From positions 186,001 to 250,000 of the forward strand of contig NZ_CP032349.1 of the NCBI RefSeq assembly GCF_005222205.1: DNA of 64,000 nucleotides, read 5' to 3'. A program made the translations under genes and the position numbers. Source of the DNA: Azospirillum brasilense (lineage in GTDB: Bacteria > Pseudomonadota > Alphaproteobacteria > Azospirillales > Azospirillaceae). The notes under the pieces were generated by a model. That model had not been told where the DNA came from and did no database searches. It saw only the letters and a list, made by a program, of their open reading frames with translations. Positions 41,956-51,739 of this stretch are shown here, piece by piece (within the stretch, counting starts at the first letter, position 1; every line of letters starts with the position of its first letter).

Positions 41956-44900
41956 CTACCCGGATCGAATCGCCGCGATCGAAGAACACACTGTTACCTC
42001 GTCGTACAGGGAGCGAGCCCGGCGTAGATCCTGCGTCCCCCAGCCTTCGCCGTACCGCCCGAGCACGTTGGACAACGTCGTGGTCGCTTCGGCCGTGTCA
42101 CCTTGATCGCGGAGGAACCGGGCGAAGCTCGTCGCGGCACGCAATTCCCAGGCAAGGGCGCCCTGCCGTCGGCTCTCGGCCAATGCGCGTTCAAACCAGC
42201 GCCGCGCCTCCACCGGGTTGCCATTCCGGGCTGCCAGTTCACCACGCACCCGTTTCAAATCGGCCGCGCACCACCCTTCGCCATTCCGGCGCAGGCGGCC
42301 GAAGGCCTCGCGCAGGGCCCGCTCGGCCTCAACAGGGCGGCCGGCGTCGATCAGGATCGCCGCATACTCCCCAAGTATATGCGTCAGAAGCGGTCCATGT
42401 CGGATGTGGCGCAACTCGCCCAAGACCTCAGCCAGTTGACGCAGGCCGATGTCACGCCGGCCGTGACCGATCAGGAGGAAGCTCTCGTAGCAGCGGCCGA
42501 GAGTGTGCCAGATGGCCAAGCCGGCGCCCTTGGTGCGGGCCATCAAAAGGCCAGCGAAGCCATCCAACTCTTCGAGGTTGCCATTGCGCAGAGCGATCGG
42601 GCAGGCCGCCTCCGACAGGGCATAGCTGATGCTGCCGGCATGGTCACTGGACACCGCATCCTCGACGTTGCGCCGGCTGACGGCGCGCGCCTGTTCCGGG
42701 AAGCCCTGCAGCCACAGGATTTGCGCCTCGAAGCAGCGGGCGGCGACCGACTGGTCGAACTGGAAGGCGGCGATCTGCACCGAACGGGGAATGGTTCCGC
42801 TGCGCGCGAGCATGCGTTCGATGCTGCCGCGCGCTGTCGCGAACCGTCCGACAAAGAAGTGTGAGACGCCAAGCATCCGATCGCCGAGGATGGCGAACAG
42901 CGGATCGTCGACACCGCTGGACAGGCGCGCATAGGTTTGGGCGATCGTCAGCGCTCCACGGGCGTCACCCTGATTGCGCCGGTCGATCCACAGCCCCCAC
43001 AGCGCCTTCAGCCGTGCCTCGCGGTCGCCCAGCTCCTCGGCGATGACCAGCACCGTACTCCAGGCGGCTTGCACGCGCTCGCCGGCTCCGTCGATGTTCA
43101 TCAGAGCGCCGCCCAGCGCGGCGTGAAGCCGCATCACGTCGCGCCGCCGCGTGGGATCACCCGACGGGATGGCGTCGAGTGCGTGTCCGACGGCCTCGAT
43201 GGTTTCGGCGATCAGCGACAGGTTGGTCCACAGCGGCACGGCGGCGAGGGTAAGGCGCACGCCAAGCGGTAGCCCCTCCTCCGTCGACCAGCACCAGCGC
43301 AACGCCGAACGGACGTTGGCGAGCATCGCCTCCCAGCCTGTCCGTTGTGAAGCGCTGTCCGCCGGCTCCGGCGTCCAGTTCTCCAACCGCATCGTCCAAT
43401 GCTCGGCATGCCGTGCCATCGCGGCATCCTGTTCGCCGTTGGCGACCAACTCCGCCCAGGCGAAGTCCCGGTTGGTGTCGAGCATGCGACAGCGGACGCC
43501 AAGCCCGTCGGGCGTCACCTCGATCAGCGATTTCGAAGCCAGCCGCTGGAGCAGACCTTTCACGAGGGCGGCGTCGGCGGCGTCGAAGGAAAGGACGGCA
43601 ACCGCGTCATCCCAGGCGACGGCGCCGCGGAGCACGCTGAAGCAACGAAAGACCCTCCGCTCCGCCTCGTCAAGCAGGCGATAGCTCCACTCCACCGTCG
43701 CCAACAAGGTCTGGTGGCGGGGCAGTGCCGTGCGGTAACCGCTGGTGAGCAGCGCGAAGCGATCGGAAAGTGCCTGCAGAAGACCGGCGACACCGAAATG
43801 GGGAACCAGGGCCGCAGCCAGTTCGATGGCCAGCGGCAGCCCGTCCAAGCGCCGGCAGATGTCCGCCAGGATGGGCGCCTCCGCCGCACCGAAGCGCAAA
43901 CCGGCGGAGGCCGCGCCGGCGCGTTCGATGAACAGCCGCACCGCCGGGAAGGTTAGCGCGTCGGCCGGTGCCACTTGGCCGGCGACTGGCGACGGTAGGC
44001 CATGCACCGGATGAATCTGTTCCCCCGCAACACGCAGCGCCTCACGGCTGGTGGCAAGAATGCGGACCCCCGGTGCCACCGCCAGAACCGCCTCGACGAA
44101 GCGCGCCGCCGTAGCGACGAGATGTTCGCAGGTGTCGAGCAGCAGAAAGGTGCGCCGGTCCGACAGGTAGCGCAGGATCGTCGCCGTGGGGTTCAGGCTA
44201 TTGCCCGGCAAACCGAGCCGACCGGCCACGGCGGCGGCCAGCAGTTCACCGTCCGGCAGCGGCGACAGATCGACGGGAACCACTTCCTCCCCTCTGCCCG
44301 CCGCCAAGGTGGCGACCCGCATTGCCACTGCCGTCTTGCCGGCGCCGCCCGGCCCGACCAGCGTGACCAGCCGATGAGCGCCGATTTGTCGTCCGACCTC
44401 GGTGACCAGCGCGTCACGGCCGATCAGCCGCGTCAGCGGAAGCGCCGGTTGGGGCGGCGACAGATCATGCTCTTCCGGCGCGGTGGAGAGCGGGCGGAGC
44501 GGAGTGGTGGACACCGATGGCACGGCAAACGCGTAACCGCGCCCCGTTACGGTGACGATGCAGTCCAGACAAGACGGCTCGACGCCGAGCAGTTTGCGCA
44601 GTGCGGCAATCTGGACCCGCAGTGTGTTGCGCTCGACGTGGATGCCGGGCCAGACGGCGGTCATCAGTTCTTCGCTGGTCAGGGTCCTTCCCGCCCGTGT
44701 GGCCAGCAGGATCAGCAGATCCATGGCCCGACTGCCGATGCGCACCATCGTATCGCCACGGTAGAGCTTGCGAGCCTGCGGCAACAGCCGATAAGGGCCG
44801 AAGACGATCTCGCCCAGGTCAACGGCGTGACTGGGAGCATGGATGGCGCGACCCAGCGAAATTGCGGGTGCCCCCGGAACGTGCGCGTTGCGTGCCGACT

Positions 44901-44958
44901 GTGATCCAGCAGCCGGACATGGTTCCACGTCACACCGGCTCCCGCCGAAATCCCCCAT
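41956..44958 (-). CDS. Giant winged-helix/ATPase/TPR regulator (SARP-like architecture)
   Basis: 1000 residues. The first ~45 are unstructured, then an OmpR-type winged helix (about 48-150, ending VTVTGRGYAFAV), an NB-ARC-like ATPase with Walker A GPGGAGKT and Walker B FLLLDTCEHL, an AAA-type lid, and TPR-like helices to the end. This plan (DNA binding, nucleotide switch, ligand-sensing repeats) is that of SARP/MalT-like activators. It is divergent from the molybdenum hydroxylase genes, with a pair of TCACCTTTGT repeats between them, and so is the likely activator of those genes. The start at 44958 is the only ATG before the domain; a later non-ATG start is possible. Confidence 0.87.
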   Translation of the reverse strand: MGDFGGSRCDVEPCPAAGSQSARNAHVPGAPAISLGRAIHAPSHAVDLGEIVFGPYRLLPQARKLYRGDTMVRIGSRAMDLLILLATRAGRTLTSEELMTAVWPGIHVERNTLRVQIAALRKLLGVEPSCLDCIVTVTGRGYAFAVPSVSTTPLRPLSTAPEEHDLSPPQPALPLTRLIGRDALVTEVGRQIGAHRLVTLVGPGGAGKTAVAMRVATLAAGRGEEVVPVDLSPLPDGELLAAAVAGRLGLPGNSLNPTATILRYLSDRRTFLLLDTCEHLVATAARFVEAVLAVAPGVRILATSREALRVAGEQIHPVHGLPSPVAGQVAPADALTFPAVRLFIERAGAASAGLRFGAAEAPILADICRRLDGLPLAIELAAALVPHFGVAGLLQALSDRFALLTSGYRTALPRHQTLLATVEWSYRLLDEAERRVFRCFSVLRGAVAWDDAVAVLSFDAADAALVKGLLQRLASKSLIEVTPDGLGVRCRMLDTNRDFAWAELVANGEQDAAMARHAEHWTMRLENWTPEPADSASQRTGWEAMLANVRSALRWCWSTEEGLPLGVRLTLAAVPLWTNLSLIAETIEAVGHALDAIPSGDPTRRRDVMRLHAALGGALMNIDGAGERVQAAWSTVLVIAEELGDREARLKALWGLWIDRRNQGDARGALTIAQTYARLSSGVDDPLFAILGDRMLGVSHFFVGRFATARGSIERMLARSGTIPRSVQIAAFQFDQSVAARCFEAQILWLQGFPEQARAVSRRNVEDAVSSDHAGSISYALSEAACPIALRNGNLEELDGFAGLLMARTKGAGLAIWHTLGRCYESFLLIGHGRRDIGLRQLAEVLGELRHIRHGPLLTHILGEYAAILIDAGRPVEAERALREAFGRLRRNGEGWCAADLKRVRGELAARNGNPVEARRWFERALAESRRQGALAWELRAATSFARFLRDQGDTAEATTTLSNVLGRYGEGWGTQDLRRARSLYDEVTVCSSIAAIRSG

Positions 44959-45038
44959 GGTACCCCCGGCGCTCTCCGGCCGCCCTCGCCCTCCGGCGGT
45001 GGTGCAAAATCATATCGTACGGGACCAAAACGGCAACT

Positions 45039-45068
45039 TCACCTTTGTAAAGTCAGCCTCACCTTTGT
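45039..45068. promoter_or_regulatory. Tandem TCACCTTTGT repeats in the regulator/hydroxylase intergenic region
   Basis: TCACCTTTGT occurs at 45039-45048 and 45059-45068, 20 bases apart, about two helical turns on the same face. OmpR-like winged-helix activators bind direct repeats of this kind next to the -35 region. It is 200 bases before the iron-sulfur subunit gene, so a longer leader is implied, or the site serves the regulator gene itself. Confidence 0.5.
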
Positions 45069-45265
45069 GATAGCGCGCCCCCCATCGGCGCGCCTCACAC
45101 ATTTTCACACCATTTAAGTCGGTCTGCTCAGTTCCGGCTGCCTAAGGTTGAGACCGCAAACCGACCCGTCTCTGCCTGACCGACCGCCGGGCAGCCACCG
45201 CACCAGGACATCGCAAGCACGGCCGAACATCGCAACAACAGCGCATCGCAAGGGAGCCTCCGACC

Positions 45266-45742
45266 ATGCCCCACACCCTTAACGTCAATGGTATGACGCA
45301 CACGGTCGATGTGGATGGAGACATTCCCCTGTTATGGGTGCTGCGCGACGTTCTCGGTCTGACCGGCACAAAGTTCGGCTGCGGCATCGCCATGTGCGGC
45401 GCCTGCACCGTCCATCTCGACGGGCAGGCGGTGCGGTCCTGCGTCACCACCGTTGCGGATGCCTCCTCCTCCACCATCACCACCATCGAGGCGGTCGGCA
45501 GGACCGACGAAGGCGCGCGCGTCCAGCGCGCTTGGCTGGCCGAAGAGGTGGTTCAATGCGGCTATTGCCAGTCCGGGCAGATCATGGCGGCGGCGGCCTT
45601 GCTGGCCGTCAACCCACAGCCCAACGACGAGGACATCAATGCGGTGATGTCCGGGAACATCTGCCGTTGCGGGACCTACCCGCGCATCCGTGCCGCCATC
45701 AAGCGCGCCTCCGGCGTCATCGTCAGCGAGGAGAATCTGTGA
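45266..45742 (+). CDS. 2Fe-2S subunit of an isoquinoline 1-oxidoreductase-type molybdenum hydroxylase
   Basis: 158 residues with the two [2Fe-2S] domains of xanthine-oxidase-family small subunits. The plant-type cluster is [15 protein letters not shown] with a later Cys in VRSC, and the second is [10 protein letters not shown] plus [11 protein letters not shown]. It passes electrons from the Mo centre of the partner to a cytochrome. The absence of an FAD subunit gene and the presence of a cytochrome gene are the hallmark of the isoquinoline/nicotinate type. The next gene starts one base after its stop. Confidence 0.92.
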   Translation: MPHTLNVNGMTHTVDVDGDIPLLWVLRDVLGLTGTKFGCGIAMCGACTVHLDGQAVRSCVTTVADASSSTITTIEAVGRTDEGARVQRAWLAEEVVQCGYCQSGQIMAAAALLAVNPQPNDEDINAVMSGNICRCGTYPRIRAAIKRASGVIVSEENL

Positions 45743-45743
45743 C

Positions 45744-47948
45744 ATGGCCATGGCTAACCGGAACACACTGTCCTCGCCTCCCGCCAGCCCGCTTTCCCGC
45801 CGGGGCTTCCTCATCTCCGCCGCCGCTGTGGGGGGCTCCCTGGTGATCGGGCTGCGCCCCGCCGAGGTCGCCGCACAGAATGAAGGTGGAACAGCGGCCG
45901 AAGCGGCGACGGTTGGCGATGCCACCCTCACTCCCTTCATCCGCATTCCGCCAGCCGGGGCGATCGAGGTGATCGTGCCATCGGCCGAGATGGGGCAAGG
46001 CGTTTATGCTGCGATCGCAACGCTGATCGCCGAAGAGTTGGAGGTGCCGCTGGAGCAGATCCGGGCCATGCCGGCGCCGGCCGACCCAGCGCGCTACGCC
46101 CACCCTTTGCTTGGCGACCAGATAACCGGTGGTTCGGTCACCATCCGCGGTTTCTGGACACCCATGCGCCAAGCCGGGGCGGCGGCACGGACGATGCTGG
46201 TCGCTGCGGCGGCGCGGCAATGGGGCGTGTCCGCCGACTCCTGCAAGGCCGAAGCCGGGGTCGTGCGCCACCCCGAGAGCGGACGCAGCGCTCCCTACGG
46301 CACGCTGGCCGCCGCCGCCGCGCGGGAACCGCTTCCGGAAACCGTGATGCTCAAGCCGGCCTCGGCCTTCACCCTGATCGGCAAAACGCTGCCCCGCATC
46401 GACTCGCCGGAAAAGGTGAACGGAACCGCCCGTTTCGGGCTCGACGCCCACCCACCGGGAGTCAAATTCGCGGCTTTGGCCATCTGCCCGACCTTTGGGG
46501 GCACGCTGAAGGCGATGGACGACAGTGCGGCGCTCGCCGTCAAGGGGGTCCGGCAGGTGGTCCGACTGAGCGATGCCGTCGCCGTGGTCGCCGACCACAC
46601 CGGATCGGCCCGCAAGGGGCTGGCGGCGCTGCGCATCACCTGGGATGCCGGGCCGAACGGCGGCCTGACCACCGAGGAATTGGAGCGGCGCGCCGACGCC
46701 GCCATGGCGGGAGAGGCTCTGGTCGCCCATGAGGCCGGCGACGTGGCCGCGGCGGAGGCGGCACAGGCCCGCGGCCTTGACACCCTGTACCGGTTGCCCA
46801 TCCTCGCCCATTCGGCGATGGAGCCGATGAACTGCACCGTGCATGTGCGCAAAGACTCCTGTGACGTCTGGGTTGGGACCCAGGTGGCCGGGCGGGCCCG
46901 CCAAGCAGCGGCGGCGGTCACTGGCCTGCCTGTGGAGAAGGTGGTGGTCCACAATCACCTGCTCGGCGGCGGCTTCGGCCGGCGCCTCGATTATGACGGC
47001 ATCACCCTGGCAACCCGCGTGGCCCAGCAGGTCGACGGGCCCGTGCAGGTGGTGTGGAGCCGTGAGGAGGACATCCGTCACGACTCCTTCCGCTATCTGA
47101 ACCTCAGTCGGCTGCACCTCACGCTCGGCCCCGACGGGCTGCCGGTGTCGTGGCGCCACCGCGTCGTCGGACCGGCGATCATGGCGCGCTTCTTGCCGGC
47201 CTTCTTCAAGGACGGCATCGATCTCGACATCGTTGGCGGCGCCGAGGGACCCTATGATATCCCCAACAAGCGCGTCGAGTACGTCCGTCACGAAGCGCCG
47301 GAGGGCATGTTGACCGGCAACTGGCGCGGCGTCGGCCCGACCCGCAACGCCCCAGCCATCGAATGCGGCATCGACGAGGCGGCCCATCTTGCCGGCCAGG
47401 ACCCTGTGATCTATCGGCGGCGCCTGCTCACCGGCCTACCGCGGTTGCGCGCGGTGCTCGACCTCGCCGCGGAGCGGGCCGGCTGGGGAACGCCACTCGA
47501 ACCGGGGCGCGGACGCGGCGTGGCGGTAATCGCTGACTTCGGAAGCTTCGCCGCCCTGGTCGCCGACGTTCAGGTGACACCGGGCGGTACCGTCCGGATC
47601 GACCGCATGGTCTGCGCCGTCGATTGTGGGCAGGTCATCAATCCGGTGATCCTCAAGCAGCAGGTGGAGAGCGGCATCGTCTACGGCCTGAGCGCGGTGC
47701 TCTATGGCCGTCTGACCGTGGCCGACGGCGCCATCGTCGAGGGCAATTTCGATGACTCGCCGGTTCTGCGCATCAACGAGTGCCCCCGGATCGACGTCCA
47801 TGTCGTGCCGAGCACCGAGGCGCCGGGCGGCGTCGGCGAACTGGGCACGCCGCCCGTAGCCCCGGCGGTGATGAACGCGATCTTCGCGGCGACCGGACAA
47901 AGGCTCCGCAATTTGCCGATCGACGGCAGCCGGCTGAGGAGGGCATGA
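45744..47948 (+). CDS. Molybdopterin subunit of an isoquinoline 1-oxidoreductase-type hydroxylase
   Basis: 734 residues. A twin-arginine leader (SRRGFLISAAAVGGSLVIG) shows folded export to the periplasm. The two molybdopterin-binding aldehyde-oxidase-like domains follow, with GGGFGRRLDYD and the C-terminal GVGELGTPPVAPAVMNAIF, where the Glu is the catalytic base. Family members hydroxylate N-heterocycles such as isoquinoline, quinaldate or nicotinate, or aldehydes; the substrate here is unknown. ATG 45744 is chosen, with a second ATG two codons on. It overlaps the cytochrome gene (ATGA). Confidence 0.9.
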   Translation: MAMANRNTLSSPPASPLSRRGFLISAAAVGGSLVIGLRPAEVAAQNEGGTAAEAATVGDATLTPFIRIPPAGAIEVIVPSAEMGQGVYAAIATLIAEELEVPLEQIRAMPAPADPARYAHPLLGDQITGGSVTIRGFWTPMRQAGAAARTMLVAAAARQWGVSADSCKAEAGVVRHPESGRSAPYGTLAAAAAREPLPETVMLKPASAFTLIGKTLPRIDSPEKVNGTARFGLDAHPPGVKFAALAICPTFGGTLKAMDDSAALAVKGVRQVVRLSDAVAVVADHTGSARKGLAALRITWDAGPNGGLTTEELERRADAAMAGEALVAHEAGDVAAAEAAQARGLDTLYRLPILAHSAMEPMNCTVHVRKDSCDVWVGTQVAGRARQAAAAVTGLPVEKVVVHNHLLGGGFGRRLDYDGITLATRVAQQVDGPVQVVWSREEDIRHDSFRYLNLSRLHLTLGPDGLPVSWRHRVVGPAIMARFLPAFFKDGIDLDIVGGAEGPYDIPNKRVEYVRHEAPEGMLTGNWRGVGPTRNAPAIECGIDEAAHLAGQDPVIYRRRLLTGLPRLRAVLDLAAERAGWGTPLEPGRGRGVAVIADFGSFAALVADVQVTPGGTVRIDRMVCAVDCGQVINPVILKQQVESGIVYGLSAVLYGRLTVADGAIVEGNFDDSPVLRINECPRIDVHVVPSTEAPGGVGELGTPPVAPAVMNAIFAATGQRLRNLPIDGSRLRRA

Positions 47949-48589
47949 CCATGCGACGTATCGCCTGTCTCATCCTTCCCGCCGTGACCGTGAGCGCCCT
48001 GGCCCTGGCCGCTGCCATCGGCGCCGCCCGAGCGGATACCACCGATCTCGGGCGCGGCTTGAAAAGCCCCGCCGAGATCGTCCCGACCGGAGATCCCGCG
48101 TCCCGCTCGCGCGCGCTCTTCACGGAAGCGGCCAAGGTTCTCACCGATCCCCGCTGCATGAACTGCCACCCGGCCGACCGCCAGCCGACCCAGGGCGATG
48201 CGATGCGCCCGCACGCTCCGTTCATGCAGGCCGGGGAGTCCGGGTTCGGTCAGCCCGGATTGAACTGCAACTCCTGCCACCGGACGGAGAACACCACCCT
48301 GGTCGGCAGCCGCATCGGCTCCGTTCCTGGCGCCACGCCATGGCTTTTGGCGCCGGCCAGCATGGCGTGGCAGGGGCTGACCCTCGGCGGGATCTGCCAG
48401 CAGTTGAAGGACCCGGCCCGCAACGGCGGCCGCAGCCTTGCCCAGATCCACACGCACTTGGCCGAGGATCATCTCGTCGCCTGGGCTTGGCATCCCGGCG
48501 AAGGCCGCCGTCCGGCACCAGGCACGCAGGCCGCCTTCGGCGCGTTGATCGCCGCCTGGATCGAGACCGGCGCAGAGTGCCCGCCCTGA
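47945..48589 (+). CDS. Periplasmic diheme cytochrome c for the molybdenum hydroxylase
   Basis: 214 residues. A signal peptide (about 1-30, AARA cleavage) precedes two heme-binding motifs CMNCH and CNSCH and later Met/His candidates for axial ligands (MAWQG, HTHLAEDH). It overlaps the large subunit gene by four bases and would carry electrons from the hydroxylase to the respiratory chain, as the cytochromes of related nicotinate dehydrogenases do. Confidence 0.88.
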   Translation: MTMRRIACLILPAVTVSALALAAAIGAARADTTDLGRGLKSPAEIVPTGDPASRSRALFTEAAKVLTDPRCMNCHPADRQPTQGDAMRPHAPFMQAGESGFGQPGLNCNSCHRTENTTLVGSRIGSVPGATPWLLAPASMAWQGLTLGGICQQLKDPARNGGRSLAQIHTHLAEDHLVAWAWHPGEGRRPAPGTQAAFGALIAAWIETGAECPP

Positions 48590-48736
48590 TCCGGTTCGCT
48601 GCAGGGATGCCGGCTCAGTGCCGCTCAAACAGATGCAGGCGGAGGGCGACCACTGTCGCGGTGGTCAGCAGTGTACCGTCGAAGCCCGCCACAGCCGCCC
48701 GCCGGTCCAACCCTTCTGGCGCCGCGTTGGCGTTTG

Positions 48737-49342
48737 CTATACGGCCTGCACGATCCGCGCCCGCGCGGCACCGATGGCCTGTTCGTGAGCTTCCGCCCCC
48801 AAAGCCAGCCGTTCCGCGCGGATGAATGTGACGTCGGTGATGCCCATGAACCCAAGCAAGGCTCGAAGATGCGGCTCCTGTGCGTCCATCGCCTGCGCCG
48901 GGCCCTCACTGTACAGACCACCCCGGCTCTCGATGACGATTGCCCGCTTTTCCGTGAGCAGCCCCGCCGCGCCGCTGGCGGAATACTGGAACGTGACGCC
49001 GGCGCGCAGCACATGGTCGAACCATGATTTCAGGGTCGACGGAATGCCGAAGTTGTACATCGGCGCACCGATGATCACCGTATTGGCCGCTTTGAGCTCG
49101 GCAACGAGATTGTCCGAAAGTGCGCGGGCTTCCGCCTGATCGGCGTTGGCCGGATCACCGCCCCGCAGCGCGACGGCGGCATCAATGGTCAGGTGGGGAG
49201 GCGGATTGCGGCCAAGATCCCGGGCGATGACGTGAAGATCGGGTTCTTGCGAGCGTAGACGTGCAACGACCTCTTCGACGAGGCGGTTCGAGACGGACGC
49301 GTCGCCAAGGACGCTGCTGGTAAGGACGAGAACTGTGGACAT
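48737..49342 (-). CDS. azoR: FMN-dependent NADH azoreductase / quinone reductase
   Basis: 201 residues of the flavodoxin-like AzoR fold. The FMN phosphate loop is near the N-terminus (LTSSVLGDASVSNRL); the flavin and substrate regions are GAPMYNFGIPSTLKSWFDHV and SRGGLYSEGPAQAMD. It reduces azo compounds and quinones with two electrons per cycle in the cytoplasm. It is divergent from a LysR gene 116 bases away, the usual arrangement for quinone-responsive control. Confidence 0.92.
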   Translation of the reverse strand: MSTVLVLTSSVLGDASVSNRLVEEVVARLRSQEPDLHVIARDLGRNPPPHLTIDAAVALRGGDPANADQAEARALSDNLVAELKAANTVIIGAPMYNFGIPSTLKSWFDHVLRAGVTFQYSASGAAGLLTEKRAIVIESRGGLYSEGPAQAMDAQEPHLRALLGFMGITDVTFIRAERLALGAEAHEQAIGAARARIVQAV

Positions 49343-49458
49343 GGATTTGGACCTCTTGAGCCATCCGACGATGGCGACCGGTCCAAGTTAGCGGTTCACC
49401 TGGCGGGCCAGAATGGCCTTAAATGCGCCCAGACTGTTGCCTGATTGGGAACACCGGC

Positions 49459-50397
49459 ATGCCAGAGTTCGCGGACCTGAAGAGCTTCGTCGAGATCGTC
49501 GACAGCGGCGGCTTCAACCGGGCGGCGCATCGTCTGGGCATTTCAAAGTCGATCCTCAGCCGGCGCATGGCGCGGCTCGAAGCCGAACTCGGCACCCGCC
49601 TTCTCAGCCGCACCACGCGCGGCATCAGCCCGACCGATGCCGGTCTCGAATTCAAAGCGCGGTGCGAGCGGATTCTGGCGGACTTGGAGGACGCGCGTGA
49701 CTCCATCGCCCAACGAGGGGGTGGGATGATCGGGCGGTTGCGCCTTTCCGTGCCCGCGGCTTTCGTCCATCACATGGCTCCAGTCCTGGCGGACTTGGCC
49801 CGGCTCCACCCCAGGCTCGCCATGGATGTGTCCTACAGCGACCGGATTGCCGACCTGATTGGCGAGCGTTTCGATGCCGCGGTCCGCATTGGCACGCTGC
49901 GCGATTCCAGCCTCGTGGCGCGCCGAATCGCGCCGGTCCGAGCCGTGCTGGTCGCCAGCCCGGAGTATATCGGGCGACACGGCCGACCGGACGCGCCGCC
50001 TGACCTTGCCGCCCATGAATGTCTGATCTACAGCGGCGCGGTACAGACGGAGTGGCGGTTCCGCTCCGGTAAAAATTGGCTGTCGGTTCGCCCGGAAGGG
50101 CGCCTACGGACCGACAGCGGGGATGCCATCGTGCAGTGGGCGCTTGCGGGGCTTGGGATCGCCGCCGTTCCGTTGTTCCTCGTGTCGGAGTTCATCGCGA
50201 GCGGAAGGCTCGAAGCGCTCCTTCTCGATTACGACATGCCAGAACATGGTCTCTACGTTTTGCGACCTCCCGGCCCCCATGTTTTGGGAAAGGTCCGGAT
50301 ATTGATCGATACGCTTGTCGCGCGCTTCGGCGGCGAACACGCCTCATGCGTCGGTTCGCCGTCTCCGCAGGAGGAAGGTCCGCCACGCGGGAATTGA
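49459..50397 (+). CDS. LysR-family transcriptional regulator of the azoreductase gene
   Basis: 312 residues. The winged helix begins DLKSFVEIVDSGGFNRAAHR and ends LLSRTTRGISPTDAG; the effector domain follows with the conserved VAVRIGTLRDSS region. ATG 49459 gives the usual N-terminus. It is divergent from azoR and probably activates it on exposure to quinones or azo dyes; the effector is inferred. Confidence 0.92.
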   Translation: MPEFADLKSFVEIVDSGGFNRAAHRLGISKSILSRRMARLEAELGTRLLSRTTRGISPTDAGLEFKARCERILADLEDARDSIAQRGGGMIGRLRLSVPAAFVHHMAPVLADLARLHPRLAMDVSYSDRIADLIGERFDAAVRIGTLRDSSLVARRIAPVRAVLVASPEYIGRHGRPDAPPDLAAHECLIYSGAVQTEWRFRSGKNWLSVRPEGRLRTDSGDAIVQWALAGLGIAAVPLFLVSEFIASGRLEALLLDYDMPEHGLYVLRPPGPHVLGKVRILIDTLVARFGGEHASCVGSPSPQEEGPPRGN

Positions 50398-50433
50398 TGC
50401 GCCTGCCACGCGGTGGGCAGGACAGCCGCTCTG

Positions 50434-50967
50434 CTACTGCGTCGGCGTCACGCGCTGCCAGAAATCGTTGAACGCGATGCTGTCGAAGAACGCGGTCGCT
50501 TTGATGATCCGGTCGTTCCGCAGCGTAAGGAACCACGCGTAACTGTTGCGATACGGCTGGCCATCGCGGGCCGTTCCTTCCGCATCGAAATGCACGATCA
50601 CCGTGTCGCCGTCAGCATAGAGATTCCGGATTTCCGGAACGAAACGGCTGGCCATGCGGGCACCGAAGGGCCGGATCACGTTGCTGAGGAAGTCCTCTCG
50701 GCCCGTGTAGGTGCGTGCAACCAGGGATGCACCGACGATGGTCCAGTCGGCGTTCTCGTCAAGCAGGTCGTAGGGGCTTCCCGTACCGTCCCGCCACGCC
50801 TCGAAGCCTTTGGTAACCGTCGCCCGATTGCGCACCTCCACGCTGTCGGGCGTCTGCTCCGCCGCAACCGCCGGAACCGAAAGGGCGCTTCCGAACGCCA
50901 GCGGCACGCACAACGCCAAGGGAGCAAGGGTCCATTTCCTTTTCCGTTGCCGCGTTTGCACGGTCAC
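50434..50967 (-). CDS. Exported NTF2-like (SnoaL) protein
   Basis: 177 residues. A signal peptide (about 1-36, ending VPAVAAEQ) is followed by an NTF2-fold domain: helix ATVTKGFEAWRDGTGSPYDL, ENADWTIVGASL, then strands with IVHFDAEGTARDGQPYRNSY and an aromatic-lined cavity. Proteins of this kind bind or isomerise small molecules in the periplasm. It is convergent with the LysR gene and 36 bases from its end. Exact function unknown. Confidence 0.8.
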   Translation of the reverse strand: MTVQTRQRKRKWTLAPLALCVPLAFGSALSVPAVAAEQTPDSVEVRNRATVTKGFEAWRDGTGSPYDLLDENADWTIVGASLVARTYTGREDFLSNVIRPFGARMASRFVPEIRNLYADGDTVIVHFDAEGTARDGQPYRNSYAWFLTLRNDRIIKATAFFDSIAFNDFWQRVTPTQ

Positions 50968-51096
50968 GCCTCCTTCAGAAAATGATCGATCCGAGCGTTG
51001 GCAGAGCAGCGTGCAACACGCTGAGCGCTTTGGGCCGTGAAGCGTTGTTGCGTAATGTTAAGAGGTGTTCAATGTGCCGAGGTGGGAACAGGCGTT

Positions 51097-51528
51097 TCAT
51101 CGTTGCGATGCTGTTGCCGGCCGTCGTACCTCCCCGCTCCCCGTCTGAACGATGCCCTTACCGGTTCCTCGTGCTGCCGACAAAACTGCCGACCGCAGCT
51201 TGTCGAGGCCGAACGGCATTTCGAGAATCGGCACCTTGTCCTGCATCAGCCAATCTGACGTAAGAAAATGTGCCGCCAAGCCGATGGCGCCGATCGGGTG
51301 CCGACGCAACAGGCTTTCGATCTCGTTCAAATCGCTCATCAAGTCGATGTTGAACAGAACAACGTCGGGTGTGGCCTCGCTCAGCGCCGCGGCCAACTCG
51401 GTGCGCGTGGAAACCGCTTCGCACCCTCCCACACCCCACTGCTCAAGCATCAGGCGGAGGCCCGACGCAATGGCAGGATTGGCCTCGGCAATCAAGACTC
51501 TGACTTCGCTTAGCATGGGCATTGTCAT
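51097..51528 (-). CDS. Degenerate receiver-domain protein
   Basis: 143 residues. The receiver fold is recognisable (VRVLIAEANPAIASGLRLML; PDVVLFNIDL; PILEMPFGLDKL), but the acidic pair is EA, the phosphoacceptor Asp is Asn (LFNIDL) and the switch Lys is Met (EMPF instead of EKPF). It therefore cannot be phosphorylated in the normal way and may act as a binding or decoy partner. ATG 51528 is taken; ATG 51522 or 51516 are equally possible. No output domain is present. A second receiver-like protein with a changed Asp occurs at 11679-12152. Confidence 0.72.
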   Translation of the reverse strand: MTMPMLSEVRVLIAEANPAIASGLRLMLEQWGVGGCEAVSTRTELAAALSEATPDVVLFNIDLMSDLNEIESLLRRHPIGAIGLAAHFLTSDWLMQDKVPILEMPFGLDKLRSAVLSAARGTGKGIVQTGSGEVRRPATASQR

Positions 51529-51739
51529 TCCGCCTGCTGAGTCGGAATTACGCCAAATCTCTTGCTGCAAGAACCCACGCAGTCGAGCCGGCGTCTGTTC
51601 CGCGATTGATACGGCACGCTGTGCCTGAAAGCGGTTGTACGCCGTTCACGCCGGAGTCATAATCCGGAGATTTCTTTTTTCCTTGATGAGCTGGATTCAG
51701 CAGTGGTGATTGTTGCGATACCCCCGTCGGACCGGGGGA

